A DNA stretch of 64,000 bases from an uncultured Clostridia bacterium (GTDB taxonomy: Bacteria > Bacillota > Clostridia > Christensenellales > Borkfalkiaceae), in the NCBI GenBank assembly GCA_934247935.1, contig CAKQKE010000007.1, positions 1 through 64,000 of the forward strand. The letters are read 5' to 3'. Shown in pieces: positions 17,946 through 27,339 of the stretch (positions are counted from its first letter, which is position 1; every line of letters begins with the position of its first letter). The notes beneath the pieces were generated by a model. The model saw only the letters and a list, made by a program, of their open reading frames with translations, was not told where the DNA came from and searched no databases. The translations under genes were made by a program, and so were the position numbers.

Positions 17946-19121
17946 TTATGCCTCTTCAGCTAATTCTGCAGCCGCTTTTTCTTGTTGCTCTTGGTTTAAA
18001 AGAGCCTCGTGAGCGGCAAGTTGCTCGCCGAAATAAATCCTGTTTTCGGTTTCTTTATTGAAAATAAACACTTTGTGAGGTTTAAGATTGTATTTTATCG
18101 TCGCTTCGTGCGTAGCCGCAATGTCGTCCGCGGAAATTATCGAACGGATAACGGGATTTATCGCCGCTGCGTTTGTGGATATTACCGAAATATCCCTGCC
18201 CATTACGTCGACGCCCTCGACCTTGCACGTAAATTTACCGTTTTTATCAACTATAAAGCCTTCGGGTCTTATACCCACGTAAACTTCCTGGTCGGCAATA
18301 CCCTTTGCGTCCATAACCGCTTCATCGCCGATATAAATTTTTTCGCCGCTTACTTTACCGTTGAATACGTTGATTGGCGGCGTGCCGAGGAACTTGGCAA
18401 CGAATAAATTGGTCGGATCGTCATAAACCGCTTGCGGCTTGCCCGTTTGTTGTACCACGCCGAGTTTCATTACGACGATGTAGTCCGAAATGGACATTGC
18501 CTCTTCCTGGTCGTGCGTAACGAAAATAGTCGTGATTTTGGTGTTTCTTTGAATTCTTCTTATTTCTTCTCTCGTTTGCAAACGTAAACGAGCGTCGAGA
18601 TTTGACAAAGGCTCGTCAAGTAAAAGAACTCTTGGCATCTTTACCAAAGCACGCGCGATTGCAACACGCTGCTGTTGACCACCCGAAAGTTCGGACGGCT
18701 TGCGATCCATGAGTTCGTCTATCTGTACGAGTTCCGCAACTTCATAAGAACGCTTAAGCATATCTTCTTTGCTTAATTTATCTGCGCCTTTCAAATTTTG
18801 AAGGGGGAACATAATATTCTGTTTTACCGTCATATGCGGATATAAGGCATAGTTCTGGAACACAAGTCCTATGCCTCTGTTTTCGGGTGTAAGTTCGGTT
18901 ACGTCGTCTTCGCCGAAGAAAATTCTGCCGCTGGTGGGTTTTTGAAGTCCGCTGATCATATACAAAGTGGTAGACTTACCGCAGCCGGAAGGTCCCAAAA
19001 GACCTATAAGTTTTCCGTCGGGTATTTCAAAATCGAAATTGTTGACGGCCACTACTTCTTCGCCGGATTTTTTGTTGCGGCTCGGAAATATTTTCGTGAG
19101 ATTTTTTAATACAACTTTCAT
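17946..19121 (-). CDS. ABC transporter ATP-binding protein (MalK/UgpC/MsmX type)
   Basis: 391 residues. Walker A GPSGCGKST at 43-51, Q-loop in VFQNYALYPHMTV, signature LSGGQQQRV, Walker B LLLDEPLSNLD, and H-loop VTHDQEEAM. A C-terminal TOBE-like regulatory domain (~235-370) is typical of CUT1 importers, and the tail is Glu/Ala-rich. It is first in the operon. MsmX-like ATPases often serve several importers, but this one has its own permeases. A weak ribosome site (AAGGGAAAAGTAAT) precedes the ATG. Confidence 0.9.
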   Translation of the reverse strand: MKVVLKNLTKIFPSRNKKSGEEVVAVNNFDFEIPDGKLIGLLGPSGCGKSTTLYMISGLQKPTSGRIFFGEDDVTELTPENRGIGLVFQNYALYPHMTVKQNIMFPLQNLKGADKLSKEDMLKRSYEVAELVQIDELMDRKPSELSGGQQQRVAIARALVKMPRVLLLDEPLSNLDARLRLQTREEIRRIQRNTKITTIFVTHDQEEAMSISDYIVVMKLGVVQQTGKPQAVYDDPTNLFVAKFLGTPPINVFNGKVSGEKIYIGDEAVMDAKGIADQEVYVGIRPEGFIVDKNGKFTCKVEGVDVMGRDISVISTNAAAINPVIRSIISADDIAATHEATIKYNLKPHKVFIFNKETENRIYFGEQLAAHEALLNQEQQEKAAAELAEEA

Positions 19122-19445
19122 ATTACTTTTCCCTTATACTTTATTTTGTCTTTAACGTTTTTCGATTAAAGACCGTATATATTTTCCCGCTTTTGCGGTA
19201 AATACCCTTTTAAAACGCGATTTATTTCGTCTTTTATACGACTTTTACACGCCCATAACCGCGTCAAACCTTTTTTACTTTTAAAGACTTTTACGCGATG
19301 TTTTCAGTATAATTTATTGTAAATTTTGTTCTTTCGATTTTTAAACCGCCTTTTATGTGCTTTTATCTTTTTATAAGCCTGACGCATACTATAAAAAGTA
19401 AATCTTTGGCTGATTTGTTTTGAAGCGACTTTATTTTGCGGCTGC

Positions 19446-19472
19446 ATTATAACGTCTTTCACCTATATGTAG
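19446..19472 (-). promoter_or_regulatory. Possible promoter of the nuclease/ABC operon
   Basis: On the minus strand a perfect TATAAT (19451-19446) is preceded by a weak TCTACA-like -35 at 16 bp. The match is good only for the -10 box. Confidence 0.35.
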
Positions 19473-19530
19473 AAAACCGAAATTTTTAAAATATTGTTTG
19501 GAATTTACTAATTTACCATGAAGTATCGTT

Positions 19531-19571
19531 TTGTCCGCAATTTATTTGCGGACAAAGGGTGCACCCTTTGT
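19531..19571. repeat. Hairpin with overlapping perfect palindrome
   Basis: TTGTCCGCAA, loop TTTAT, TTGCGGACAA; the last four bases also start the perfect 20-bp palindrome ACAAAGGGTGCACCCTTTGT. The two folds exclude each other. The same plan with different bases occurs at 29701-29748. Confidence 0.65.
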
Positions 19572-19855
19572 AAATTATTTTTAATCCGGAAATTAAATTT
19601 TAAAGTTGTTTTTAATTTTATTGCTGTTTCCTGACAATTTTCGTTTTATATCTGACGAAAACCGTTCAGCCTTATGCCTACGAATCTTTACGTTTTTATT
19701 TTTTTCTTTTTACGATTTATCTTTAAAAATCATCGCCTACAACATTATATGCGTTTAATTCGCATTTATCTTCGCCGTGTTTTTATTGATAAAATTCCGA
19801 TTATATCGTAAAAGTTATTATTTTCGTCGCTAATTAAACTGATTAGTCGGTGATT

Positions 19856-20662
19856 TTAATATTCTTTAGCCGCCGCTTTTTCGGCGTGTAATTCTTCTTT
19901 CTTTTTAATGAGTTCTTCTTCGGAATTAAACACCATTTGCGTGGATAAATCAACCACTACGGTACCTGCAACAAGGTCGTGAATGGTCGTGTGATCTTTA
20001 CTGAAAATAAACATACCCAAATCGGTCAAAAGCACGATTGCGATTACTATAAGTCCCAAAAAGCCCGCGTTGCCGAACAATATTAAATACAACGAAAATA
20101 CGGGGACCATGGTTTCTATCGTATATTTGCCCAAAATAGCGCGGGCAAACAATGCGACGTTGTTGATTTTTACGCAATCGGGACGCACAAGTCCTAAATT
20201 GAACACCTTTTTACCGACAGTCTGTCCGTTTTTCAAAAACAACGGAATTATAAATTCGAGCACCAAATAAGCAAACGCAAACCCGAGCGACGTCATCAGA
20301 AGCATAATGTTATAAACCATTTTATATACCCTGTTGACTTCAAGCGGCGACGTCAAAGCGTCGTAATCGTCGTATGCTTTTTTATTTTCTTCGGATAAAG
20401 TCTCATAGTCGGAATCGACAAGTTTTTCAAGAGCCTTATAAAAGTCACCGCCGAAAGAATTTATAAGTTGCTGCTCGTAAGTTTCTTTATAATCGGCGTA
20501 TTCTTTGTGGTATTTTTCGGACAACGCCGTGTATTTTTCGTATTTACAGATAGCAGAAACAGGCCATGCGAAGCCAACCGTCAATATCGAAAGCAAAATT
20601 ATATCGAGTAAAAGAGCGGATATTCTTTTCAAAACGCTTGCTTTTTGTATATCAAAAATCAT
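19856..20662 (-). CDS. RDD-family membrane protein
   Basis: 268 residues. RDD features are LKRISALLLDIILLSIL at the N-terminus, GQTVGKKVFNLGLV in the middle and DHTTIHDLVAGTVVVDL near the end. There are four or so predicted membrane segments, and a charged extracytoplasmic region (~38-115, rich in Lys, Tyr and Glu) sits between the first two. RDD proteins are poorly defined; some are linked to ion or osmolyte transport. It is preceded 180 bp upstream by a small acidic protein on the same strand. RBS TTAGGAGTAAAATCT. Confidence 0.8.
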   Translation of the reverse strand: MIFDIQKASVLKRISALLLDIILLSILTVGFAWPVSAICKYEKYTALSEKYHKEYADYKETYEQQLINSFGGDFYKALEKLVDSDYETLSEENKKAYDDYDALTSPLEVNRVYKMVYNIMLLMTSLGFAFAYLVLEFIIPLFLKNGQTVGKKVFNLGLVRPDCVKINNVALFARAILGKYTIETMVPVFSLYLILFGNAGFLGLIVIAIVLLTDLGMFIFSKDHTTIHDLVAGTVVVDLSTQMVFNSEEELIKKKEELHAEKAAAKEY

Positions 20663-20842
20663 AGATTTTACTCCTAACTGCCCTTTACTCGTTTAATCGG
20701 CGTTCAAGTAAAAATTATTTATCTTTACTCTTTCGTTCCGCTATATATGATACACGACCAATCGTCAAATGTCAACAATATTCTTTTAAGTTCGACAAGA
20801 TTATCGGACGTTTTAATTATAAACTTTTTAAATCAACCGAAA

Positions 20843-21052
20843 TCAACCGCGGCAATTATCTTTTTTATCGTCAAAGTCGTCGGCATCGCCCTTTTTAACG
20901 TGCGATTTTGTCTCTTGTCCGGCTTGCTTGGCGGCAAACAGCGATTCGTCTTCGTTCAACTCTTTTAAAAACGAATTTAATGCGTCTTCGCTTATCGTTT
21001 CGCTTCCGCTATACACCTTGCCGTATATAGTTTTGTCGTGATGAATTGTCAT
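20843..21052 (-). CDS. Small acidic hypothetical protein (69 residues)
   Basis: Not recognised. It is hydrophilic, with no membrane segment, Lys- and Asp-rich at the C-terminus (KKGDADDFDDKKDN). It begins MTIHHDKTIYGKVY and has SEDALNSFLKELNEDESLF, likely helical. A good ribosome site (ATAGGAGAATTAA) precedes the ATG, and AT-rich promoter-like sequence lies upstream, which supports a real gene over a chance frame. Confidence 0.6.
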   Translation of the reverse strand: MTIHHDKTIYGKVYSGSETISEDALNSFLKELNEDESLFAAKQAGQETKSHVKKGDADDFDDKKDNCRG

Positions 21053-21202
21053 TTAATTCTCCTATATAATATATTCTACTATAAAAATAAAAAAAATTCA
21101 ATATATAAATGTAAATTTATTTGAAAATTTCCGTAAAGATTTTTCGTTTAATCGCAAATTGCCGCATTTAACTGCAATTTTGCATAAAAGTCAAATTAAA
21201 TA

Positions 21203-21248
21203 TAAAAACGGACGCTCAATCGACTCGTTACGCCGAAAAAACGTCCGC
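21203..21248 (-). terminator. Terminator of the SGNH lipoprotein gene
   Basis: On the minus strand, CGGACG...CGTCCG with a long loop containing CGGCGTAACG, followed by TTTTTATA. Confidence 0.55.
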
Positions 21249-21272
21249 TTCAATGCTTTTAAGTTGTTAAAT

Positions 21273-21306
21273 TGTCATTTTTACGCAATACGTATACCGT
21301 AAACAA
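21273..21306. repeat. Dispersed palindromic repeat, copy 2
   Basis: TGTCATTTTTACGCAATACG then TATACCGTAAACAATT. It ends 4 bp before the SGNH lipoprotein stop codon, in the region between gene and terminator. Confidence 0.7.
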
Positions 21307-21309
21307 TTC

Positions 21310-24300
21310 TTATTCCTGATAAAAAGTAAGGTTAGAAATCTCCGTACCGGGTGCGCTTATATACAAGCCGAGGTATTCGCCCTCAAATGCTTTTATAAGC
21401 GGACAAACGGTGTATTCGGTATCGCTTGTGTAAAGCCAGACGTTATGTTCGGTCTTGTTGTATTTAAGTTTATAATGACGTTTTTCTCCCGACGGAATAG
21501 AATTGATAAACACCTTTTGAGAGTCTTCCCAATTAAACGCGCCGTTTTCCTTTGCAAATCCCGTAAAACTACCCCACGGACAACGACCGAACACATAGAA
21601 AGTACCGTCGTTTACGTTTGATAGCGGTTTGTTCGCTCCAAACACTACGCCGTTTGCAACGTAGAATTTATGTTCGTCGGTTTGCGCGTTTACTATCATA
21701 TCGAATTCTATAAATCCGCCGTCTGAAGTTTTGTCTTTAAACATTATCATCTGGTCGGAAGAAAGGCATTTGTAAGTTCTGTTGCCCTCTCCGTTTTCAT
21801 AAACGTCCCACGCGCGCCTGTCACCGTTTGTTACGGTAAAGTCATCTTCTTCAAGGTTTATCTTTTCAAAAGTTTGCTCGGTAAACGTCAAGTTTGAGAT
21901 AACCGTATTCTCCGAATCGCACCAAATACCCACGTAATTACCACTTTCAAACGTCGTCTTCAAAAGCGAACACTCTTTTAATAATCCGTTGTTGTAAATC
22001 ATTACGCGTTTGTTTACGTTGTCGAAAACGTATTTATAATGTTGTAGACTCCCCACAGGGACAAGTGTAGAAGGTCTGTTGACTTCTTCCCAATTAAACG
22101 CTCCGTTGTTTTTCGCAAATCCCGTCATAGTCGCCCAAGGACAACGACCGAACACATAATACTTACCCGCGTTTACGTTTGCGTCGAGAGTGTCCGAACC
22201 AAACACTATGCCGTTTGCGACGAGATATCCGTGCCCGTCGGTTTGCGCGTTTACAATCATATCGAATTCAATTGTGCCGCCCGTAAATTTTTTATCGTTA
22301 AACATAAGCATAATGCTTTTAGCAAGCGAAGTATACACGTAACCGCCACTGCTGTCTTTAGTGATTTGCCAATCGTCTTCGCTGCCCACAGTGAAATTAT
22401 ATTTACCGGAAACAATCGCAACGTACATATTGCCGAAATAAGTTTCCGCGCCCACGCTCACGCCTATTCTGCCGCCCGCACTCGAGTCTTCGTCGAAATA
22501 TTCTATAGCCGTTTCTCCGTCGATTTTACACGTGATATCGCCGTCATTGTAATATACGGTCATCGTAAAGTCGTCAGAAAGTATTTTATCGATACTCTTT
22601 AACACAACCTCTTCGCTGCCGGATTTAATCAAACTCAACGCGCCGCTATCATACACGAATTTATAATATCCGTCATCGTTGTAGCCGAATATTATACCCG
22701 CCTTGCCTCCGTCTTTTGCAAGTTTGACGTCGATGCTTACTTCCGCTCTTTTAAGGCTTACGCTCTTTCTCAAAGCGAGTCCGCCGTTTACGGTGGTAAT
22801 CATACTGCCGTCGCTGCTCAACATAAACGTACCTTCCGATTCGTCGTAATTTTTAAGTTCGTCGTACAAATAGTTTCCGTCGAGCGCGGCTCTCACCCTT
22901 TGCGCAAGTACGTCGTAACCTTCTTTTTTGATGTGATAAATATCTCTGAAAATGCTTTCGTTGATACTTCCGTCTTTATTGAGAACTATATCGTAAGAAT
23001 CAACCACGGTGAGATTAGGATATTTCGCACCCAGCATAAAGTAATATTGATTAAGCGTGTTGGCAACCTGAGTATATTGAAGTCTGCAAGTTTGCAAGAA
23101 CTCGTCGATAAGCACTATTTTAAGAGAGGGATTATAAGCCCAAAGCGCATTGAATATCGATTCGGTATATTGCAAAACGAATTCCGCGCTCGCCCCCGCT
23201 CCGTAATCGTTGCTACCCGTCATCACGACCATTTTGTTTGCACCGTAAGAATTAATCTCGTCGATGAGTTTACTCCAATAAACGGTGTCCGAACCGCCTA
23301 TGCCCATGTTGATTACTTTGCCGTAACCCGAAAGGTCTTCTTTATAATTATCCCACAACTGCATGTGCGAGTGACCCCACATAATAAGGTCGGCGTTCAA
23401 CTTGTCTTCACCCTCTTTTATGTCAAAATCACACAATACGTTGTTTGTGAACGCGGTAAATATACCCGCTCTGCCCTCAACCGAAAGTCCCGCTTGGCAC
23501 ACGAGACACACGTCGTCGATATAAGTGTATACGCCATCGGTTGTCACGCAAACTTTCAAGTTTACTACGGTTCCGTTTGAGTATTTCGCGACGAGGCTCG
23601 TGCGTTTCATCTCGATTAAAGTCGCACCGTCAAACTTGTAAAGCCCCACGCTCCTGTCTGCGTTTACCGCAAAGAGATAATACGTGCCGTCGTCCTTATA
23701 TCCGAAAACAATGCCCGACTTTCCGCTTGACGGAATGGTTGTCGAAAGACTTATCATAGCATTATTGTAATTATTTTCTTTTACCGCAAGCGAATTGTCC
23801 GCGGTTGAAATAATTACGTCTCCGTTTTCCACGAACGCGCCGGACATAATTTCAAAATTCTTTAAAGGATTAGATTCGATATCTCCCGTTTTTTCAATCT
23901 TAATATTCAAAATACTCACTCCCGTGCCGTTTGCGCGTATGCCGAATTTATTGCCCGTAAGCGGAGTTTCGTCAACGTATACCGCGTTGAGTTGTCCGTT
24001 TAAATAACAATAAATTTTGCCGCCCGCATATTCGGCTTTTAAATTATAAGTGCTGTTTGCGTTGTAATTTGAAATGGGTTTTTCGCCCATGACGCTCCAA
24101 TTACCGTCGCTCGTTTTGCCGAGATAAGCCGTACCCGCCTGACTTACGAAATAGAAATAATAACTGATTCCCTGTCCTTCCCAGACTTCCTGAGTTGCGG
24201 TCGAAGAAAAGGCAAAAACTATTCCGTTGTCGGTCGCTCCGCCGTTTTGACAAACGTCCGCCGAAATGCCGATATTATCTATTCCTTCTTCGGCAATCGC

Positions 24301-24564
24301 CAGCGACTGCGCTTGCGTGCTTAAATATCCCGCCGTATATTCGATGAAATTGCCGTGCAAAACGTTAAACACCATTTTTTCGTCTTCATCGCCGGAGTCG
24401 CTGCCCGAATCGGTATTGCTGTCCGTATCCGTAGTTGTATCCGTGTCCGTATCCGTTGCGGAAACGCTATCGGTGTCGCTTTGCCCGTTCGACGGCAATC
24501 CACATCCCATAAGCGTAAACGTAAAACAAATAACGGACAAAATCAAAATTAAAAATTTTTTCAT
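21310..24564 (-). CDS. Large lipoprotein with SGNH/GDSL hydrolase and LamG-like lectin domains
   Basis: The start is at the ATG at 24564 after AAAGGAGGAAAC. The lipid Cys is in TLMGCG, then a Thr/Asp/Ser-rich linker. Two jelly-roll domains like DUF1080/LamG precede an SGNH hydrolase. In that domain the catalytic Ser is in WGHSHMQLW (~398), block II is GIGGSD, block III GSNDYG (~451), and block V DIYHIKKEGY (~543). Three more lectin-like domains follow, the last two closely similar (NGVVFGANKPL / NGIVFGSDTLD; VFGRCPWxxxTGFAK). About 1085 residues. SGNH enzymes of this kind remove acetyl or other esters from polysaccharides. I infer a surface carbohydrate esterase with glycan-binding modules. 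The divergent AraC gene may control it. Confidence 0.82.
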   Translation of the reverse strand: MKKFLILILSVICFTFTLMGCGLPSNGQSDTDSVSATDTDTDTTTDTDSNTDSGSDSGDEDEKMVFNVLHGNFIEYTAGYLSTQAQSLAIAEEGIDNIGISADVCQNGGATDNGIVFAFSSTATQEVWEGQGISYYFYFVSQAGTAYLGKTSDGNWSVMGEKPISNYNANSTYNLKAEYAGGKIYCYLNGQLNAVYVDETPLTGNKFGIRANGTGVSILNIKIEKTGDIESNPLKNFEIMSGAFVENGDVIISTADNSLAVKENNYNNAMISLSTTIPSSGKSGIVFGYKDDGTYYLFAVNADRSVGLYKFDGATLIEMKRTSLVAKYSNGTVVNLKVCVTTDGVYTYIDDVCLVCQAGLSVEGRAGIFTAFTNNVLCDFDIKEGEDKLNADLIMWGHSHMQLWDNYKEDLSGYGKVINMGIGGSDTVYWSKLIDEINSYGANKMVVMTGSNDYGAGASAEFVLQYTESIFNALWAYNPSLKIVLIDEFLQTCRLQYTQVANTLNQYYFMLGAKYPNLTVVDSYDIVLNKDGSINESIFRDIYHIKKEGYDVLAQRVRAALDGNYLYDELKNYDESEGTFMLSSDGSMITTVNGGLALRKSVSLKRAEVSIDVKLAKDGGKAGIIFGYNDDGYYKFVYDSGALSLIKSGSEEVVLKSIDKILSDDFTMTVYYNDGDITCKIDGETAIEYFDEDSSAGGRIGVSVGAETYFGNMYVAIVSGKYNFTVGSEDDWQITKDSSGGYVYTSLAKSIMLMFNDKKFTGGTIEFDMIVNAQTDGHGYLVANGIVFGSDTLDANVNAGKYYVFGRCPWATMTGFAKNNGAFNWEEVNRPSTLVPVGSLQHYKYVFDNVNKRVMIYNNGLLKECSLLKTTFESGNYVGIWCDSENTVISNLTFTEQTFEKINLEEDDFTVTNGDRRAWDVYENGEGNRTYKCLSSDQMIMFKDKTSDGGFIEFDMIVNAQTDEHKFYVANGVVFGANKPLSNVNDGTFYVFGRCPWGSFTGFAKENGAFNWEDSQKVFINSIPSGEKRHYKLKYNKTEHNVWLYTSDTEYTVCPLIKAFEGEYLGLYISAPGTEISNLTFYQE

Positions 24565-24675
24565 GTTTCCTCCTTTTTGCAATGCGCCGCAAAGATTTTC
24601 ACTCTTATTTTGCATTTGTTTTCGCCCTTATGTCAAGCGATTTTAAGTGTGAGAAATCTAATTTATCGGCAACTA

Positions 24676-24704
24676 TTGACTTTATTCCGTTATTATTATA
24701 TAAT
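24676..24704 (+). promoter_or_regulatory. Promoter of the AraC-type gene
   Basis: TTGACT at 24676-24681, a 17-bp spacer and TATAAT at 24699-24704. The AraC ATG is 62 bp further on. Confidence 0.75.
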
Positions 24705-24765
24705 GTTTTACATAGGCAATCAATGGCAATTCTTGCGTAAAAATTATTATTTTTTAAGGTTTTGT

Positions 24766-25644
24766 ATGAAATATAAACTTATCGGGGACTTTTCCGGCAA
24801 CAGTTATAAATATTATTTAAAAGAAACCACCGATATAAGCGGACTTCTTTTCAACTTGCAATTTACGGGCTATGAAGAGATACAAAAAAATTATCATCTT
24901 TTCAGAAGCGAGTACGAGTCGTTTATGCTCACTTACACCATATGCGGCGATTCAAATATGATTTACGACGGAAAATATTATCACGTCGTGCCCGACTCGC
25001 TTATGTTTTTGGACTGCATGAACAGCCACGAACATTGGGCAAACCCGCAAGGCTATAAAATTTATTTCATCCACGTATATTCGCCTACTCTCAAAAATTT
25101 TTGCAAGTATATTCAGTCGCTCGCCTCGCCCGTTATTCCCACAAACAACGACAGCATCGGCTTTTGCGATTTTGTAAAAGAAGTACATAAAAGCATTGCG
25201 GAAGGGACTTTTACCCAAGAAGAATTTTCCGGGCAACTTTATAAAGTTCTTTTAAAACTCAAAACGTTGGTTGAAAAAAACACAAAAAAGCCGCTTTATG
25301 CGCCCGACTATATAAATAAATTGATATTATACATTTCCACTCATTACACGCAAAAACTCACGCTTAATTCTTGCGCGGAATACATAAACGTATCCCCCAC
25401 TTACCTTGAAAGCGTATTCGGCAAATACACGGGATTTCCGCTCGCGAAATACGTGGCGAATTTCAGGTTTGAAAAAAGCAAATATTTACTCGTCACGACA
25501 ACCGACCCTATTTCAAAAATCGCGCAGGACGTTGGGCTCGAAGACTCGCAAGTGCTTATACGATTATTTAAACGAAATCTCGGTATCACGCCGCTTACTT
25601 ACAGAAAACAACACGAAAAAGAGGTAACTTATGGCAAAGAATAA
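24766..25644 (+). CDS. AraC-family transcriptional regulator
   Basis: 292 residues from the ATG at 24766, which follows TTAAGGTTTTGT and the promoter; an in-frame ATG upstream lies before that promoter. The N-terminal domain (~1-170) looks like a cupin-type sensing domain (YHVVPDSLMFLDC). The C-terminal ~100 residues hold two helix-turn-helix units: LTLNSCAEYINVSPTYLESVFGKYTGFP, in which NVSPTYLE is the recognition region, and ISKIAQDVGLEDSQVLIRLFKRNLGITPLTYR, the AraC signature (shown here in separate stretches of the protein). It is divergent from the SGNH esterase lipoprotein and overlaps radA by 14 bp. Control of the neighbouring lipoprotein is inference. Confidence 0.88.
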   Translation: MKYKLIGDFSGNSYKYYLKETTDISGLLFNLQFTGYEEIQKNYHLFRSEYESFMLTYTICGDSNMIYDGKYYHVVPDSLMFLDCMNSHEHWANPQGYKIYFIHVYSPTLKNFCKYIQSLASPVIPTNNDSIGFCDFVKEVHKSIAEGTFTQEEFSGQLYKVLLKLKTLVEKNTKKPLYAPDYINKLILYISTHYTQKLTLNSCAEYINVSPTYLESVFGKYTGFPLAKYVANFRFEKSKYLLVTTTDPISKIAQDVGLEDSQVLIRLFKRNLGITPLTYRKQHEKEVTYGKE

Positions 25645-27019
25645 AACCACCACAAAATACGTATGCCAGGAGTGCGGAAGCATTAGTCCGCAATGGCTGG
25701 GCAGATGCCCCATGTGCGGAAAGTTCGGTTCTCTTGTGGAAGAAATTGAAGAAGAAGTAATAACGCCCGTTCAAAAGCAAAAAGCCGCGTTTACGCGACC
25801 CGTATCGCTTAAAAACGTCGAAAACACAAAACTTACACGCATTTCAAGCGGCATTAAAGAATTTGATACAGTACTCGGCGGCGGCATCGTTCCGTACTCG
25901 ATGGTGCTTGTCGGCGGCGACCCCGGCATAGGCAAATCAACCCTTTTGTCTCAAGTGGCGGGCAACCTCGCAAAGCAATATAAAGTGCTTTATTGCTGCG
26001 CCGAAGAAAGTTGTTCGCAAGTGAAACTCCGCTGCGTAAGGCTTAATATCGACAGCGAAAATTTGATGCTTTTTAACGAAAACGTGCTTGAAAACGTACT
26101 TACCGAAGCCGAAAATTACGACATGATAATAATCGACTCCATTCAGGCGATTTATCTCGACGAAATGAATTCTTCCGCCGGAAGCATAGGTCAGGTAAAA
26201 GAGTGTGCTTCAAGGCTTATGCGTCTTGCGAAAAACTCGCACAAAACGGTGTTTATCGTCGGTCACGTAACTAAAGACGGAGCGATTGCCGGACCTAAAG
26301 TTTTAGAACACATCATGGACACCGTGCTGTATTTCGAGGGCGAGTCTCAAGACAATTACCGCATTTTGCGAGCGGTGAAAAACCGCTTCGGCTCAGCACA
26401 AGAGATGGGCGTATTCGAGATGACTTCTCAAGGAATTTTCGGCGTAAGCGATTACAACGGAATTTTTCTTTCCGAAAACCGCGGAAAAGAAGCGGGAAGC
26501 GTGGTCACCCCGTCGCTTTCGGGCAACAGGTGTATGCTTGTGGAACTGCAAAGCCTTTTAAGCAAAAGCATTTACGGCATGCCGAGACGCATGCCGCTGG
26601 GAATTGACTACAACAAACTCGTGGTTATGCTCGCGGTAATGGAGAAAAAGGCGTATATCCCCCTTTACAATCAGGACGTGTACATAAACGCAATGGGCGG
26701 CATCAAAATCAACGAACCGTCAGTTGACCTTGCGATAATTTTGTCTGTGGCGAGCGCGTATAAAGGTATACCCGTGCCGAAAACAACTTCGGTATTCGGC
26801 GAAGTGGGACTTACGGGCGAAATTCGCGGAGTCAACATGGCAGAACAACGCATAAACGAGTGCATTAAGTATGGATTTAAAAAGGTAATTATTCCTTACA
26901 AAAACAACAAAGGACTTGAAAAATACGCCGATAAAATAACTATCGTACCCGTGAAATACGTATCTCAAGCGATTAAAGCCGCCCTCGAAGAAGACCAACC
27001 AGCCGAAAATCAAGTTTGA
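25631..27019 (+). CDS. radA: DNA repair protein RadA (Sms)
   Basis: 462 residues, a full-length RadA. C4 zinc finger C12/C15/C26/C29 (CQECG...CPMCG), Walker A GGDPGIGKST at 95-104, Walker B IIIDSIQAIY, the RadA-specific KNRFG motif (VKNRFGSAQEMG), and a C-terminal Lon-protease-like domain without the protease dyad. RadA is a hexameric helicase that extends recombination intermediates. It begins inside the end of the AraC gene (14-bp overlap), so the two may be co-transcribed. The ATG follows GAGGTAACTT. Confidence 0.95.
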   Translation: MAKNKTTTKYVCQECGSISPQWLGRCPMCGKFGSLVEEIEEEVITPVQKQKAAFTRPVSLKNVENTKLTRISSGIKEFDTVLGGGIVPYSMVLVGGDPGIGKSTLLSQVAGNLAKQYKVLYCCAEESCSQVKLRCVRLNIDSENLMLFNENVLENVLTEAENYDMIIIDSIQAIYLDEMNSSAGSIGQVKECASRLMRLAKNSHKTVFIVGHVTKDGAIAGPKVLEHIMDTVLYFEGESQDNYRILRAVKNRFGSAQEMGVFEMTSQGIFGVSDYNGIFLSENRGKEAGSVVTPSLSGNRCMLVELQSLLSKSIYGMPRRMPLGIDYNKLVVMLAVMEKKAYIPLYNQDVYINAMGGIKINEPSVDLAIILSVASAYKGIPVPKTTSVFGEVGLTGEIRGVNMAEQRINECIKYGFKKVIIPYKNNKGLEKYADKITIVPVKYVSQAIKAALEEDQPAENQV

Positions 27020-27070
27020 GCCGCACAGCAAAACATAGGCGATAAAATTGCCGATTATTTATCGGTATTT

Positions 27071-27136
27071 TGTCTATTATTTATCATTTTTTGTCGTTTT
27101 TACATAATACGTATTGCGTAAAGACGAAAAATTTAC
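27071..27136. repeat. Direct repeat containing palindromic repeat copy 3
   Basis: It starts TGTCTATTATTTATCATTTT, then TGTCGTTTTTACATAATACG (27092 on), and ends GTAAAGACGAAAAATTTAC. It is nearly identical to 27470-27535. Confidence 0.8.
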
Positions 27137-27178
27137 TTCATTATCAGTCAATCATTATTTAGCCTTCATTGTTTAAAC

Positions 27179-27240
27179 CTCGCTTTCCCCTTTTGGGGAG
27201 AGTGGATTTTACAAGCGAAGCGAGTAAAAGACGAGACAGG
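27179..27240. repeat. GC-rich element with CCCCTTTTGGGG hairpin
   Basis: CTCGCTTTCCCCTTTTGGGG, then AGAGTGGATTTTACAAGCGA and AGCGAG. CTCGCTT...AAGCGAG form outer arms around a small hairpin. It is the only copy in the window. Confidence 0.45.
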
Positions 27241-27282
27241 ACACAAATATATTTTTTATCCACTCGTAATTTAATGTTGTTT

Positions 27283-27339
27283 TTCAGCCCTCCTTGTGCA
27301 AAGGAAGGTGGCATACGCAGTATGTCGGAAGGATTGTAA
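27283..27339 (-). repeat. GC-rich dispersed repeat, family A, inverted copy
   Basis: On the minus strand ACAATCCTTCCGACATACTG, then CCACCTTCCTTTGCACAAGG and AGGGCTGAA. It has the same ends as 8859-8915 and 34223-34279, with a changed middle (GACATACTGCGTATGCC). Confidence 0.75.

Larger units (their letters stand above)
19122..19855. other. Intergenic region upstream of the ABC operon
   Basis: 733 bp without a credible gene. It holds a possible promoter for the ABC operon (19446-19472) and a hairpin with overlapping palindrome (19531-19571). The rest is T-rich sequence with no recognised element. If the promoter is correct, the operon leader is about 300 nt. Confidence 0.45.

Noticed and set aside
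22900..23580. 226-codon open frame antisense to the SGNH lipoprotein
   Set aside because: Shadow of a gene with readable SGNH motifs.
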